The notes: generated by a model not told the origin, from the sequence alone. A stretch of DNA of 64,000 bases from Mesorhizobium sp. WSM4306 (GCF_007003975.1 NZ_VFTC01000002.1:310001-374000), one strand, 5' to 3'; positions 47,326-57,393 are shown, counted from the stretch's first letter. Translations and numbers: made by a program.

Positions 47326-47721
47326 CTACTGGAAGCGCCCTCCACGCTGGAGAACCTCGATCTTGTAGCCGTCGGGGTCCTCGATGAAGAAAAAGCGGGC
47401 GATCAGCGACCCATCGCGGTTGAACTCGACGATTTTCTTGGGGGCGAGGCCGAGCGCGCCAATGCGGTCGTGCTCGCTGTCGAGATCGGCGACCGAGACC
47501 GCCAGGTGACCGTAACCGTCACCAAGCCCATAAGGCTCGGTGCGGCCCTTGTTCACGGTGAGTTCGAGCTCGAAGCCGGTTTCGGCGTTGGCGAGGTAAA
47601 TCAGCGTGAATGTCTCGAAATCCAGCCTGTCGGCGATATCGAGCCCGAAAGCGTTTCTGTAGAAATCGACGGATCGGGCCTCCTCGAGAACCCGGATCAT
47701 GGAATGGATCGCCTTCGCCAA
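47326..47721 (-). CDS. gloA: Lactoylglutathione lyase (glyoxalase I)-like VOC protein
   Basis: A 131-aa protein whose metal ligand positions are all present: His in IHSMIRV, Glu in FELELTV, His in YGHLAVSV and Glu in YKIEVLQ. It isomerises the hemithioacetal of methylglyoxal and glutathione. The start is TTG at 47721 giving MAKAIHSMIRVLEE, as in other GloA proteins, with GGAG six bases upstream. Monocistronic. Confidence 0.88.
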   Translation of the reverse strand: MAKAIHSMIRVLEEARSVDFYRNAFGLDIADRLDFETFTLIYLANAETGFELELTVNKGRTEPYGLGDGYGHLAVSVADLDSEHDRIGALGLAPKKIVEFNRDGSLIARFFFIEDPDGYKIEVLQRGGRFQ

Positions 47722-47944
47722 ATCAGTCTCCGTCGCTGCATGCTGGAGGTGATTATGGGCGGCATGCGCGAAAGGTGGTGGCAGCCGGTTACCACGGCTA
47801 ATTTTGCAATCGCTGCTATGCCTGGGGCCTAAAGACGAAAGTCCGATTGCCGTTTGCGGCTTTCCGGCAGAAAGTGCCTCGCACAAATATATGCTTGAAG
47901 GCGCGATTCACTGCGCCCAAAACCAACAATATCGGGAGGTAGGA

Positions 47945-48247
47945 ATGTGCAGGGTTTTTGCCGGGCAGGATCCGGAAGGCTACCGACAGATCAACCGGTC
48001 GATCCGCATCGACGGACACTCGACCAGCATCCAGCTTGAGGCGACATTCTGGGCATTGCTGGACGAGATCGCCGACAGCCAGGGCCTGACGACGCCGAAG
48101 TTCATCTCGAAGCTCTATGACGAGGCGATCGAGATCAACGGCGCCATTCCGAACTTCGCCTCGATGCTGCGCACCACCTGCGCGCTCTATCTGCGCGGTC
48201 ACCGGCCTGACATGGATGAGCTGACGCCCAAGCGCCAAGCCGCCTGA
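47945..48247 (+). CDS. Ribbon-helix-helix domain protein
   Basis: A 100-aa protein: SIRIDGHSTSIQLEATFWALLDEIADSQGLTTPKFISKLYDEA is the RHH_4-type fold, normally DNA-binding; the rest (NFASMLRTTCALYLRGHR) is a helical end. Likely a small transcription regulator of rhizobia. GGGAGG precedes the ATG. Followed after 2 bp by a strong terminator. Confidence 0.85.
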   Translation: MCRVFAGQDPEGYRQINRSIRIDGHSTSIQLEATFWALLDEIADSQGLTTPKFISKLYDEAIEINGAIPNFASMLRTTCALYLRGHRPDMDELTPKRQAA

Positions 48248-48249
48248 AG

Positions 48250-48299
48250 CTGGACCGGTTCATCGTTTCGCGGAAACGCCGAACCGCTCCAGGTTTTTT
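48250..48299 (+). terminator. Strong factor-independent terminator after the RHH gene
   Basis: CTGGACCGGTTC pairs with GAACCGCTCCAG and an inner CGTTTC pairs with GAAACG around a GCG loop, followed by six T (48294-48299). Confidence 0.88.
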
Positions 48300-48306
48300 G
48301 TTTGAC

Positions 48307-48374
48307 GCAATTCCCTAGGGAAAGCGCAACGCGCTTTTCCCGGGAAAACCGTTTCACACTTTTCCTGGAATTGC
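48307..48374. repeat. Palindromic repeat ending exactly at the deoD-type stop codon
   Basis: GCAATTCC (48307-48314) and GGAATTGC (48367-48374) with GC-rich inner stems. The stop of the downstream minus-strand gene starts at 48375, directly beside the right arm. Confidence 0.75.
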
Positions 48375-49085
48375 TTATCCCTCGGCCGCAACCTCGAGCC
48401 CGAGCCGCGCCATGTCGGTGAACAGCGCCTGACGTTCGGAATAGGCGGTTAGCTCGTCGGTCACGATATTATCGACGACGGTCAGCAGCGACAGGGCGCG
48501 GGCACCGAAATGCGCCGCGATGCGGTAGAGCGCGCTGGTTTCCATGTCGACGGCAAGCGCGCCAAGCGCCTGTGCGTCAGCGAATCGAGCGCGCCCTTCC
48601 GGGTGATAGAATACATCGCTGCAGATGGTCAGCCCTGCCTGATGGTCGATGCCGAGTTGAGCGGCGCAGGCCAAGGCGTGGGCGAACAGGCCCGGATCGG
48701 GCCCGGCAGCCGCATCGTAGAGGCCGAAGACCTGGCCGCTTCGCTCGCTTTCGGCGCGCACCGATTGCGAGATCACCACGGAGCGTAGCGGCACATCGGC
48801 GGTCAGACCACCGCAGGTGCCGGTGCGGATCAGCGTTTTGACGCCGTGGAAATCCAGCAGCTCATGCACATAGACCAGGAAGGACGGGACACCGATCCCG
48901 GTGGCCTGGATGCTGACGGGACGACCGCGATAGAGGCCGGTAAAGCCCAGCGCGCCCCGGCGACGATTGATGCAGCGCGGCGCCTCCAGAAAAGTCTTCG
49001 CCATCCACTCGGCGCGCTGCGGATCGCCCGGCAACAGCACCGTTGCGGCATAGTCACCCTTGGCTGCCTCGTTGTGCGGCGTCAC
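48375..49085 (-). CDS. deoD: DeoD-type purine nucleoside phosphorylase
   Basis: A 236-aa protein with family blocks TPHNEAAKGDYAATVLLPGDPQRAEWMAKTFL, GFTGLYRGRPVSIQATGIGVPS, and ALAVDMETSALY near the nucleoside site, plus the Arg in IRTGTCGG for phosphate. It splits purine nucleosides with phosphate to the base and (deoxy)ribose-1-phosphate. GTG at 49085 was chosen: GGGGAG lies six bases upstream and the length then equals that of E. coli DeoD. A longer frame starting 13 codons earlier is possible. Confidence 0.88.
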   Translation of the reverse strand: MTPHNEAAKGDYAATVLLPGDPQRAEWMAKTFLEAPRCINRRRGALGFTGLYRGRPVSIQATGIGVPSFLVYVHELLDFHGVKTLIRTGTCGGLTADVPLRSVVISQSVRAESERSGQVFGLYDAAAGPDPGLFAHALACAAQLGIDHQAGLTICSDVFYHPEGRARFADAQALGALAVDMETSALYRIAAHFGARALSLLTVVDNIVTDELTAYSERQALFTDMARLGLEVAAEG

Positions 49086-49171
49086 GACATGCTCCCCAAA
49101 AACCCGCCGCCCTTTCGCCTGCAATCATGGCAGCGTCACGTCATTGCGCAAGGGGTGAATTAGGGAGATCT

Positions 49172-49257
49172 AAAGCGCGTTGCTTGCGACGCACTTTAGG
49201 CTTTTGTTTTATGCATGTCGTTTTCTCAAAACAGGGGCCACTTTTGAGCGACATGCA
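49172..49257. repeat. Palindromic repeat, two-hairpin type, copy B
   Basis: Arms AAAGCGCGT..GC / GC..ACGCACTTT, then TGCATGTCG / CGACATGCA, related to 44922-45023. The cckA stop codon begins at 49258, the next base. Confidence 0.8.
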
Positions 49258-51831
49258 TCAGGATTCAAGCACATCCTTGACGACGGTGGCCAGTTGTTTG
49301 AGCGAGAATGGCTTCGGCAGGAAGCCGAATTGCGCGTCGGGCGGCAGGTTCCGGGCGAAGGCATCTTCGGCATAGCCGGACACGAAGACAAACTTGATGT
49401 CGGGCTGGCGCTTGCGCAATTCGCCAAGCAGCGTCGGTCCGTCCATCTCCGGCATCACCACGTCGGACACAACGATATCGACCTTGCCGCCGAGCGCTTC
49501 GAAGACTTCCAGCGCCTCGACACCCGAGGACGCTTCATGGACGGTGTAGCCGCGCGAGGTCAGCGCCCGCGAGCCGCCCATGCGCACGGCGTCCTCATCC
49601 TCGACCAGCAACACGGTGGCCGAGCCCGAGAGGTCCTTGCCGGGATCGGCGGCTTTCACCGGGGCTGCCGGCGCTTCGCCGACTTCACCCGGCTTCTTCG
49701 CCTCCGCTATATGGCGCGGCAGGAAGATACGGAAGGTCGAGCCCTTGCCGACTTCGGAATCGCAGAAGATAAAGCCGCCGGTCTGCTTGATGATACCGTA
49801 GACCATCGACAGGCCAAGGCCGGTGCCTTTGCCGACCTCCTTTGTGGTGAAGAAGGGCTCGAAGATCTTCTTCAGCACGTCGGGCGCAATGCCGGAGCCG
49901 GTGTCCTCGACCTCGACCACGACATAGTCGGCCGGGGTGAGTTCGCGGTAGGAGAAGCTCTTGCATTCCTCGGCCGTCACGTTCCGGGTGCGCACGGTGA
50001 GGTCGCCACCGGCCGGCATGGCGTCGCGGGCATTGACCGCGAGATTGACCACCACCTGCTCGAACTGGCCGATGTCGACCTTGACCGGCCACAGATCGCG
50101 GCCGTGGTCGACCTTCAGCTTGATGTCATTGCCGACCAGGCGGGCAAGCAGCATCCTGAGATCGGCAAGCACGTCGGTGAGGTTCAGCACCTCCGGCCGC
50201 AATGTCTGCTTGCGCGAGAAGGCGAGCAGCTGCCGCACCAGCGAGGCCGCCCGGTTGGCGTTCTGCTTGATGTTCATGATGTCGGGAAAGGACGGGTCCG
50301 ACGGGCGATGATTGGTCAACAAAAGGTCAGACGCCATGATGATGGCGGTCAGCACATTGTTGAAGTCGTGGGCAATGCCGCCGGCGAGCTGTCCCACAGC
50401 CTGCATTTTCTGGCTTTGTGCCATCTGGCCCTCGAGCGCCTTCTGCTCGGTGGTGTCGACGGCATAGACAATGGCCGATTCCTCAGCCCCCTCGCCGCCG
50501 GTGCCGTCGGCGACCGCGTTGACGTAGAAGCGGATATGCCGCTCCTCATTGCCGGGCAGTAGGGTGTCGATCGGCTCGATGTCGGCCTGGCGCAGCCGCG
50601 CCTTTTCGAACGCGGCAGCAAAGGCCGGGCGGTCGCGCTCGTGGATGACCGTATCCAGCCGCACGCGGCGGTCGACGGCATCGCGATCGACGACGGAGGA
50701 AAACAGCGACAGGAACGGCGCGTTGGTGCGCAGGATGCGGCCGCTGGCGTCGACGCCGGCAATCGCCATCGGCGTCGAGTTGAAAAAGCGGGTGAAGCGC
50801 ACTTCCGACGCGCGAAGGTCGGCGGATGCGTCCTCGCCCTGGGTGCGGTTGAGCACGATGGTACGGGTCGGGCCGTTGGTCCCCTCGCGGCTGGCCGAAA
50901 CGCGGTGCATGAAGCGCACCGGCAGCGCCTCGCCGGTCGTCGTCGTCAGATCGAGATCGATGACGGCGTTGCGGGTGGTGCCGGGATCGGCCTTGACCGA
51001 GCGCACCAGGGCCATGCCGTCGCCGGCGACGATTTCCGGCAGCGTGACCGCGCCAGGCGTGAAGCTCGCGAGATCAATGCCCAGCCATTCGGCGAGCGTG
51101 GCGTTGACGTAGGTGACGCGGCCCTCCTGGTCGGCAGAGAAGAAGCCGGCCGGCGCGTGGTCGAGATGGTCGATGGCCTTCTGCAGGTCGAGGAAGAAAC
51201 GTTCCTGCTCTGCCCGTTCCTGCGAGATATCGGCGAGCTGCCAGGCGAGCATGGGCAGCCGCTGGCCGGGAACGTTGAAGGTGCGGGCCCGCGCGCGGTA
51301 CCAGCGCGCGCCGGGTTCCGCGCCCGGCCGGATCGACTGCGCCAGCCGGAATTCGCCGTCGCCGGCCTGGCCGTCGCGCAGGCCCGAGGCCAGCCGGTAA
51401 ATGGTCACCGAGGCTTCGGGAACATCGGAAAGCAGGCCTTCGACCGTCTTCAGATCAGCTGCCGACGCGGCACCAGTCATCTCGGCATAGGCCCGATTGG
51501 CGTAGACGACGCGGCCCTTGGTGTCGGTAACGATCAGGCCCTGCGACATCGAATCGACAAAGGCCTTCGACAGTTCATCCCCGGTCGAACGCGGTGCGAT
51601 CTGCACGAAGCCGATGGCCGTGGCGAACAGGAAGCCGACGCCGATCATGGCAAGCACGCCCAGCATGCCGAGCAGGAAGGGATCGCCAAGACGCTCGCGG
51701 AAAATGCCGAAAACGATCGCGGCCCCGGTCAAGACGATGATGAAGACGATGAGCCGGGTAACCGCGCCTGGCCGCGTGTTCTGGTCGACGATCGGTACCG
51801 GATAGAAATCGCCGCGCGTTTCCCTGGCCAT
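49258..51831 (-). CDS. cckA: Hybrid histidine kinase CckA
   Basis: An 857-aa kinase: two N-terminal membrane helices ([19 protein letters not shown] and [21 protein letters not shown]), PAS repeats in the middle, a HisKA domain with [14 protein letters not shown] (phospho-His about residue 488), an ATPase domain with [20 protein letters not shown] and [11 protein letters not shown], and a C-terminal receiver (phospho-Asp about residue 790 in [11 protein letters not shown]). In alphaproteobacteria it drives the ChpT-CtrA cell-cycle phosphorelay. Start ATG at 51831 has AGGGGG upstream; an earlier in-frame start adds ten residues. Confidence 0.94.
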   Translation of the reverse strand: MARETRGDFYPVPIVDQNTRPGAVTRLIVFIIVLTGAAIVFGIFRERLGDPFLLGMLGVLAMIGVGFLFATAIGFVQIAPRSTGDELSKAFVDSMSQGLIVTDTKGRVVYANRAYAEMTGAASAADLKTVEGLLSDVPEASVTIYRLASGLRDGQAGDGEFRLAQSIRPGAEPGARWYRARARTFNVPGQRLPMLAWQLADISQERAEQERFFLDLQKAIDHLDHAPAGFFSADQEGRVTYVNATLAEWLGIDLASFTPGAVTLPEIVAGDGMALVRSVKADPGTTRNAVIDLDLTTTTGEALPVRFMHRVSASREGTNGPTRTIVLNRTQGEDASADLRASEVRFTRFFNSTPMAIAGVDASGRILRTNAPFLSLFSSVVDRDAVDRRVRLDTVIHERDRPAFAAAFEKARLRQADIEPIDTLLPGNEERHIRFYVNAVADGTGGEGAEESAIVYAVDTTEQKALEGQMAQSQKMQAVGQLAGGIAHDFNNVLTAIIMASDLLLTNHRPSDPSFPDIMNIKQNANRAASLVRQLLAFSRKQTLRPEVLNLTDVLADLRMLLARLVGNDIKLKVDHGRDLWPVKVDIGQFEQVVVNLAVNARDAMPAGGDLTVRTRNVTAEECKSFSYRELTPADYVVVEVEDTGSGIAPDVLKKIFEPFFTTKEVGKGTGLGLSMVYGIIKQTGGFIFCDSEVGKGSTFRIFLPRHIAEAKKPGEVGEAPAAPVKAADPGKDLSGSATVLLVEDEDAVRMGGSRALTSRGYTVHEASSGVEALEVFEALGGKVDIVVSDVVMPEMDGPTLLGELRKRQPDIKFVFVSGYAEDAFARNLPPDAQFGFLPKPFSLKQLATVVKDVLES

Positions 51832-52038
51832 ATGCCCCCTGCTCGTGAGTTTGTCCGACACCGCCCCCGGCCGGTTGAATCACATTCTCCTAATCCGGAA
51901 AAGGCCTTGGCGGCAAATGTCTGATAAAAATGACGCGCCGGTGTTTCAAGCTGTTCATGAAGCGTGAAGGCAACTTGCGGTGCCCGGTCGCAACGGTCTA
52001 GTGTCACCTCCACTTCAAAAACCGATTTGGGGGCACCA

Positions 52039-52746
52039 ATGCAGTGGCTGGATAGCGTGGCGGGTCCTGGATATGCCGCAGCGCTGCTGTGGACGTTTGC
52101 CGCCCTGGTCCTGCTGGTCATCGTGCTTGTCATCATCAGGCTGGTCCGCAACCTGACTTTCGGCACCTTCGTTGCCGGCGGCAGGAACCGCAAGACGCGG
52201 CTGGCGGTCATGGACGCCACCGCGGTCGACAGCCACCGCCGGCTGGTGCTCATCCGGCGCGACGATATCGAACACCTGATTTTGATCGGCGGCCCGACTG
52301 ACGTCGTCGTCGAGCGCGATATCAGGCTGGCGGCGCCACGCCGTCCGGCTTTGACCGGCGATGGCGGCGGCGGTGGCCAGCAGTCGCCGCGTCCGCGCGC
52401 GGCACAACCCGCCCCCGCCGCACCTGCAAGGCAGGCGCCACCGCAGCAACCGGTAAGAGCGGCCCCTGCCGCCCTTCCGCCACGCCAGGCAGCGCCGGCG
52501 CCGAAACCGGCCCCAATCTACCAGGCGAGCAACGTGACACCGCTGCCGGCCTATGGCGCGGCCGCCAACACCGCCCGACAGGCCCCGCCGCCACCAAAGC
52601 GCGAGTCCATCGACGACACGCTGATGCGGGAACTCGAGGTCTCGCTTGATGATTCGCACGCCAGCAAGCCGGCGGCGAAAGCGCCGGCTTCGCTCGATGA
52701 CGAGATGACCAAGCTGCTCGGCGAGCTCGCCAGTCAGAAGCGATAA
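52039..52746 (+). CDS. FliO-like membrane protein with long Pro/Ala-rich tail
   Basis: A 235-aa protein. One membrane helix (AALLWTFAALVLLVIVLVIIRLVRNLTFG), then a small FliO/MopB-type beta domain (RLAVMDATAVDSHRRLVLIRRDDIEHLILIGGPTDVVVE), then about 110 residues very rich in Pro, Ala and Gln and an acidic helical end (DDEMTKLLGELASQKR). FliO assists FliP assembly in the flagellar export gate; no flagellar genes are adjacent. Divergent from cckA. The family call is good, the flagellar role unproven. Confidence 0.8.
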   Translation: MQWLDSVAGPGYAAALLWTFAALVLLVIVLVIIRLVRNLTFGTFVAGGRNRKTRLAVMDATAVDSHRRLVLIRRDDIEHLILIGGPTDVVVERDIRLAAPRRPALTGDGGGGGQQSPRPRAAQPAPAAPARQAPPQQPVRAAPAALPPRQAAPAPKPAPIYQASNVTPLPAYGAAANTARQAPPPPKRESIDDTLMRELEVSLDDSHASKPAAKAPASLDDEMTKLLGELASQKR

Positions 52747-52867
52747 ATCCTACTGAAAAACCGGCCGCTCCTGACCGGAGTGTGGATCTATGCCATTCTT
52801 GCGCATGATCTCTTCGAACCGTGGCTTAGTGCGGCAAAAACCCGGAAGCTCCGCGCAAAAACAGAAA

Positions 52868-52886
52868 TGGCCGGGAAACCCGGCCA
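52868..52886 (-). terminator. Probable terminator of the dksA-like gene
   Basis: TGGCCGGG / CCCGGCCA with a 3-base loop, followed on the minus strand by a T-rich run. 35 bp beyond the dksA stop. Confidence 0.7.
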
Positions 52887-52920
52887 CTTCTAATGAAAAG
52901 TTCTGCCTGACGGCTGCGGC

Positions 52921-53337
52921 TCAATCGTCGCGATAGACCTTCTCGCGGCGCTCGTGGCGCTCCTGCGCTTCGATCGACAGGGTCGCGATCGGGCGCGCGT
53001 CGAGACGCTTCAGCGCGATCGGTTCGCCGGTTTCCTCGCAATAGCCGTAAGTGCCTTCATCGATGCGCTGCAGCGCCGAATCGATCTTTGAAATGAGCTT
53101 GCGCTGGCGGTCGCGGGCGCGAAGCTCGATGGCGCGGTCGGTTTCAGAAGAAGCCCGATCGGCGAGATCGGGGTGGTTGGCGTTTTCCTGCTGCAGGATT
53201 TCGAGAGTTTCGCGCGCTTCGCGCAGTATGTCGTTCTTCCAGGTGACGAGCTTCAGGCGGAAGTATGATTTCTGCCGTTCGTTCATGAACGGCTCGTCTT
53301 CGGAGGGTACGTAATCGGCGGTAGAGATATCGTTCAT
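52921..53337 (-). CDS. dksA: DksA-type RNA polymerase-binding regulator with a degenerate zinc site
   Basis: A 138-aa protein. Coiled-coil region LEILQQENANHPDLADRASSETDRAIELRARDRQRKL-like with DRASSETD at the tip, then GTYGYCEETGEPIALKRLDARP. Only Cys-100 of the four zinc cysteines is kept; the others read Thr-103, Ser-121 and Ala-124. Such single-cysteine DksA proteins are known from alphaproteobacteria. It modulates transcription with ppGpp. Start MNDISTADYV, which removes a non-homologous upstream extension. Confidence 0.92.
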   Translation of the reverse strand: MNDISTADYVPSEDEPFMNERQKSYFRLKLVTWKNDILREARETLEILQQENANHPDLADRASSETDRAIELRARDRQRKLISKIDSALQRIDEGTYGYCEETGEPIALKRLDARPIATLSIEAQERHERREKVYRDD

Positions 53338-53588
53338 TCGACTCACCCAACAACCCCAAATTTCGCGCCTATATATTCGCGCAGAGGAGGCTGCACAAGC
53401 GTAATCGGCGCGCGTTTCACGCAATTGTTAATGCGCAAGGGGCGAGCCACGGCAAAGCCTTCCACAGCAAGGGCGCGCGCGAATTCGCACATTATTCGCT
53501 GCGCTTGGGTGCCGCCGCCATTGTGCGGCAGGCCTTTCTCGTGGCTAATCCAATTGTCATCCAAGAGGCAGCACACCATGGGGGCCCG

Positions 53589-54092
53589 GTGAGCAGACTG
53601 TATCTGTTGCGGCATGCCAAAGCTGGTTGGGCGCTGCCCGGCGTGCGCGACTTCGACCGCCCGCTCGACGCATCGGGCATTGCCGATGCCGAAACGATGG
53701 GGACGGCGATGCGTGCCCGCAACTACATTCCCGATATCACGCTCTGCTCCAACGCCAAGCGGGCGCGCCAGACGCTTGAGGGCATAGCCAGCCACACCGA
53801 CACCGGCCGGGTGCTGTTCTTCGACACGCTCTACAGCGAGGATGCCGCCGGCTATCTCGCCATCATCCGTGGCAATGGCGGGCCGGGCTCGCTGCTGGTC
53901 ATCGGCCACAATCCAATGACGGAAGACCTTGCCATGGCGGTCTCGGGCGACGGCGACGAAGCGGCGCGGGCCATCATGAACCATGGTTTCCCGACCTCCG
54001 GCCTGGCGGTCGTGCGCTTCAAGGGCACCCTCACCGAGGCCGCGCAAGGCGCGGGCTATCTCGAAGCCTTCCTGACGCCCGCCGATCTCTGA
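53589..54092 (+). CDS. SixA-like histidine phosphatase
   Basis: A 167-aa protein of the histidine phosphatase superfamily: RLYLLRHAKAGW gives the catalytic RHG-type (here RHA) motif, GHNPMTEDLAMAV provides the second His. Similar to SixA phosphohistidine phosphatases, which act on phospho-His signalling proteins. Start is GTG at 53589 (VSRLYLLRH); an ATG at 53578 is out of frame. Divergent from dksA. Confidence 0.88.
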   Translation: MSRLYLLRHAKAGWALPGVRDFDRPLDASGIADAETMGTAMRARNYIPDITLCSNAKRARQTLEGIASHTDTGRVLFFDTLYSEDAAGYLAIIRGNGGPGSLLVIGHNPMTEDLAMAVSGDGDEAARAIMNHGFPTSGLAVVRFKGTLTEAAQGAGYLEAFLTPADL

Positions 54093-54178
54093 GCGGAGCC
54101 GGCCAGGTCCGGACGCCATTTCAAACTGCGGATGCAAAGCCTATATCGGGACGGACGGAAGCCCCGAGAGAACAGATT

Positions 54179-55654
54179 TTGGCATCATCGCTGACGACAT
54201 TCACCGACGAAGCGAGAATTGCCCTGGATACACTGTCGGGGCGGGCAAGTGGGCTGTTTTCGCCATCGCTGCGGCTCGGCGTAACCGGCCTTTCCCGCGC
54301 CGGCAAGACGGTGTTCATCTCGGCGCTTGTCCACAATCTGATCCATGGCGGACGGTTGCCGCTGTTCGAGGCGCAGAAGTCCGGACGCATCGCGCGCGCC
54401 TTCCTCGAGGAACAGCCGGATGACGCCGTGCCGCGCTTCCAGTACGAGGACCATATCGCCGTGCTGGTCAACGACCGCGTCTGGCCGGACTCGACGCGCG
54501 CCATTTCCGAACTCAGGCTCACAGTAGAATATGAATCAGCCTCCGGCTGGAACCGCATGTTTTCCAGCGGGCGGTTGTCGGTCGACATTGTCGACTACCC
54601 CGGCGAATGGCTGCTCGACCTGCCGCTGCTCGGCAAGTCCTTCGCCGATTTCTCGCGCGAAGGCTTCGAAATGGCGATGCTGCCGGTGCGTCACGACCTG
54701 TCGCAGGACTGGCGGACCCTGTCGGCGACGATCGACCCCAATGCCGACGCCGACGAGATGACGGCGCGCCGGCTGGCCGAAAGCTTTGCCGCCTATCTCA
54801 AGGCCTGCAAGCTCGACGAACGGGCACTTTCGACCTTGCCGCCCGGCCGTTTCCTCATGCCTGGCGACCTCGAGGGCTCGCCGGCACTGACCTTCGCGCC
54901 CTTGCTGCTCAAGGGCGAACGACGCCCGCGCTCCGGCTCGCTGCAGGCGATGATGGAGCGCCGCTACGAGGCCTACAAGACGCATGTGGTGAAGCCGTTC
55001 TTCCGCGAACACATCACCCGCCTCGACCGCCAGATCGTACTGATCGACGCCATGCAGGCGCTGAACGCCGGCCCCGGCGCGATGGCCGACTTAGAGCGCG
55101 CGGTGACCGAGATCCTCTCCTGTTTCCGCCCCGGCCGGGGCAATTTCCTCACCGACCTATTTGCACGCCGCATCGACCGCATCCTGGTCGCCGCGACCAA
55201 GGCCGACCATCTGCACCACGAAAGCCATGACCGGCTGCAGGCGATCGTGCGGCGGCTTGCCGACCGGGCCGTGGCGCGGGCAAATTTCACCGGCGCCGAT
55301 GTCGACGTGGTCGCCATGGCGGCTGTGCGCGCGACACGTGAAGGCACGGTCAAGCAGGGCCGCGAAACGTTGCCGGTGGTCATCGGCAGTCCGCTGAAAG
55401 GCGAAAAAATCAACGGCGAAACCTTTGACGGCAAAACCGAAACCGCCATATTTCCCGGGGACTTGCCAGAGAAAATTGAAGCGGTTTTCGATGTTTCCGA
55501 AACCGACCACCGGCAAAGCAGCGATCCGGCGATCCGTTTCGTGCGCTTTCGCCCGCCAAAGCTCGAACGCACTGCCGAAGGCGTCACGCTGTCGCTGCCC
55601 CATATCAGGCTCGACCGCGCCTTGCAGTTCCTGATCGGAGACCATCTGGCATGA
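54179..55654 (+). CDS. YcjX-family P-loop GTPase-like protein
   Basis: A 491-aa protein with P-loop GLSRAGKTVF near residue 37 and the YcjX-specific VDIVDYPGEWLLDLPLL. Its start is TTG at 54179. It overlaps ycjF by four bases (ATGA). In E. coli ycjX and ycjF are induced together with the phage-shock (Psp) response; here no psp genes are nearby. Function unknown. Confidence 0.92.
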   Translation: MASSLTTFTDEARIALDTLSGRASGLFSPSLRLGVTGLSRAGKTVFISALVHNLIHGGRLPLFEAQKSGRIARAFLEEQPDDAVPRFQYEDHIAVLVNDRVWPDSTRAISELRLTVEYESASGWNRMFSSGRLSVDIVDYPGEWLLDLPLLGKSFADFSREGFEMAMLPVRHDLSQDWRTLSATIDPNADADEMTARRLAESFAAYLKACKLDERALSTLPPGRFLMPGDLEGSPALTFAPLLLKGERRPRSGSLQAMMERRYEAYKTHVVKPFFREHITRLDRQIVLIDAMQALNAGPGAMADLERAVTEILSCFRPGRGNFLTDLFARRIDRILVAATKADHLHHESHDRLQAIVRRLADRAVARANFTGADVDVVAMAAVRATREGTVKQGRETLPVVIGSPLKGEKINGETFDGKTETAIFPGDLPEKIEAVFDVSETDHRQSSDPAIRFVRFRPPKLERTAEGVTLSLPHIRLDRALQFLIGDHLA

Positions 55655-56715
55655 CCGCGCCCCGCAAACCGGCAGCTTTCCGTATCGAGCCGGAGGCCGA
55701 ACCGAAGCAGGCCCGCACCCATGCCGAGCCGCTTCCGACGCGCAAGCCGCGCACCGTCGTCGTGCCGGCCGAGATCGATGTCTTCGACGAACCCGACATC
55801 ATTGCCGCCGAACCGCCGCCGGCGACCGCGCCGCGCAAGCGCTCGCTGTTTGCCAGCCTGTTTTTCGGCGCGGTCGGCGTGCTGGTTTCGCTGGCCGTCG
55901 GCCTGTGGACCGACCAGCTCATTCGCGACCTGTTCGAGCGCGCAGAGTGGCTGGGCTGGCTGGCGGCTGCCATGGCCGCAATCGCCGTGCTGGCGCTCGT
56001 GGTGGTGCTGGTGCGCGAATTCCTGGCCATCGCCCGGCTGGCCGAGGTCGAAAAGCTGCAAAAACGGGCGCTCGATGCCGTCGCGCGCGACGATCCGAAG
56101 GCCGCAAGGGTCGTCGTCGACGAGCTCTCGGCGTTTGTCGCGGCCAAACCCGAAACGGCGGCCGGCAGGCGCTCGCTGGCCGAACTACGCGGCGAGATCA
56201 TCGATGGCGGCAATCTGGTGCGGTTGGCCGAAACCGAGATTCTCGGACCCCTCGACGCCAGGGCCAAGGTGATGATCCTGGAAGCGGCCAAGCGCGTGTC
56301 GCTGGTGACGGCGGTCAGCCCGCGTGCTCTTGTCGACGTCGCCTATGTCGTCTTCGAGGCCGGGCGCCTCATCCGCCGCCTGTCCGAGCTTTACGGCGGC
56401 CGGCCCGGCACGCTCGGCTTCTTCGGGCTGGCGCGCAGCGTTCTCGCCCATCTCGCGGTCACCGGCTCGATCGCCGTCGGCGACAGCTTTGTCCAGCAGA
56501 TCGTTGGCCATGGCCTTGCCGCGCGGCTTTCGGCGAAACTCGGCGAAGGTGTCGTCAACGGCATGATGACGGCGCGCATCGGCATCGCTGCGATGGAGAC
56601 GGCGCGCCCCCTGCCCTTCATTGCCGCCAAGCGGCCGGGCATGGGCGATTTCCTGTCGGCGCTGACCTCGTTCGCGACCAAAAAAGAAGGCGAGACTGCG
56701 GCTACGACCAAATGA
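55651..56715 (+). CDS. YcjF-family (TIGR01620/DUF697) membrane protein
   Basis: A 354-aa protein with an N-terminal Pro/Ala-rich cytoplasmic stretch, two adjacent membrane helices (SLFASLFFGAVGVLVSLAVGLW; WLGWLAAAMAAIAVLALVVVLV) and a C-terminal DUF697 domain. It is translationally coupled to ycjX, the usual partner; together they form an uncharacterised inner-membrane pair. Confidence 0.92.
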   Translation: MTAPRKPAAFRIEPEAEPKQARTHAEPLPTRKPRTVVVPAEIDVFDEPDIIAAEPPPATAPRKRSLFASLFFGAVGVLVSLAVGLWTDQLIRDLFERAEWLGWLAAAMAAIAVLALVVVLVREFLAIARLAEVEKLQKRALDAVARDDPKAARVVVDELSAFVAAKPETAAGRRSLAELRGEIIDGGNLVRLAETEILGPLDARAKVMILEAAKRVSLVTAVSPRALVDVAYVVFEAGRLIRRLSELYGGRPGTLGFFGLARSVLAHLAVTGSIAVGDSFVQQIVGHGLAARLSAKLGEGVVNGMMTARIGIAAMETARPLPFIAAKRPGMGDFLSALTSFATKKEGETAATTK

Positions 56716-56798
56716 AGTTCTGCCTCGCGGTCACCAAGCATTAACCAATCTTGTTCATGGTCGTCCAACAACAACCTCCTTGTTGCCGGGTGTCGTCT

Positions 56799-57347
56799 AT
56801 GAAAAGCGTAATCTTGTCCTGCGTCCTGCCCCTGGTCGCGCTTGCAGCACCTCTGGGCCTGGCCGGGAAAGCCTCTGCAGCCGAACCCGACAAGCAGTTC
56901 TTCCGCACCGTCGAAGGCAAATGGGTCGGCCCGGGCGAGATCGTCGCCGGCAAGTACAAGGGCACGAAATTCACCTGCAGCTTCGACGGCTCGACGCCTG
57001 ACAACAAGACCGGCATGTCGCTCGACGGCGACTGCCGGGTTGGTGTTTTCACCCAGAAAATGTCGGCGACCGTCGAGCGCAAGGGACGCGACTATAAGGG
57101 CAACTTCATGGGCGGCGCCGCGGGTTCGGGTCTCGACATCATCGGCGGCAATGTCGTCGATCCCCGCAAGGTGGTCTTCACCATCAATCGCAACCAGCTG
57201 CGCGGCGTCATGCAGGCCCGCATCCCCGACGACAATTCGATGACGGTGACCATTGCCGTCCGCGTCGACCAGCAACTGGTGCCGGTGATCGGCATGAGCC
57301 TCAAGCGCGTCGATGCCGTCGAAGTCGGCTCCATCGCCAAGAACTGA
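56799..57347 (+). CDS. Exported hypothetical protein
   Basis: A 182-aa protein with signal MKSVILSCVLPLVALAAPLGLAGKASA and a beta-rich mature domain (FFRTVEGKWVGPGEIVAGKYKGTKFTCSFDG) with two Cys spaced to form a disulfide. Calycin-like; no function assigned. Followed by a bidirectional terminator. Confidence 0.8.
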   Translation: MKSVILSCVLPLVALAAPLGLAGKASAAEPDKQFFRTVEGKWVGPGEIVAGKYKGTKFTCSFDGSTPDNKTGMSLDGDCRVGVFTQKMSATVERKGRDYKGNFMGGAAGSGLDIIGGNVVDPRKVVFTINRNQLRGVMQARIPDDNSMTVTIAVRVDQQLVPVIGMSLKRVDAVEVGSIAKN

Positions 57348-57374
57348 GTTCCGGCAGCGGCCAGCAAAAAAGGC

Positions 57375-57393
57375 GGTGGCTCCTCGAGCCACC
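57375..57393. terminator. Bidirectional terminator
   Basis: GGTGGCTC / GAGCCACC with a 3-base loop. On the minus strand it is followed by six T, ending the lipoprotein gene; on the plus strand by a pyrimidine run. Confidence 0.75.
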
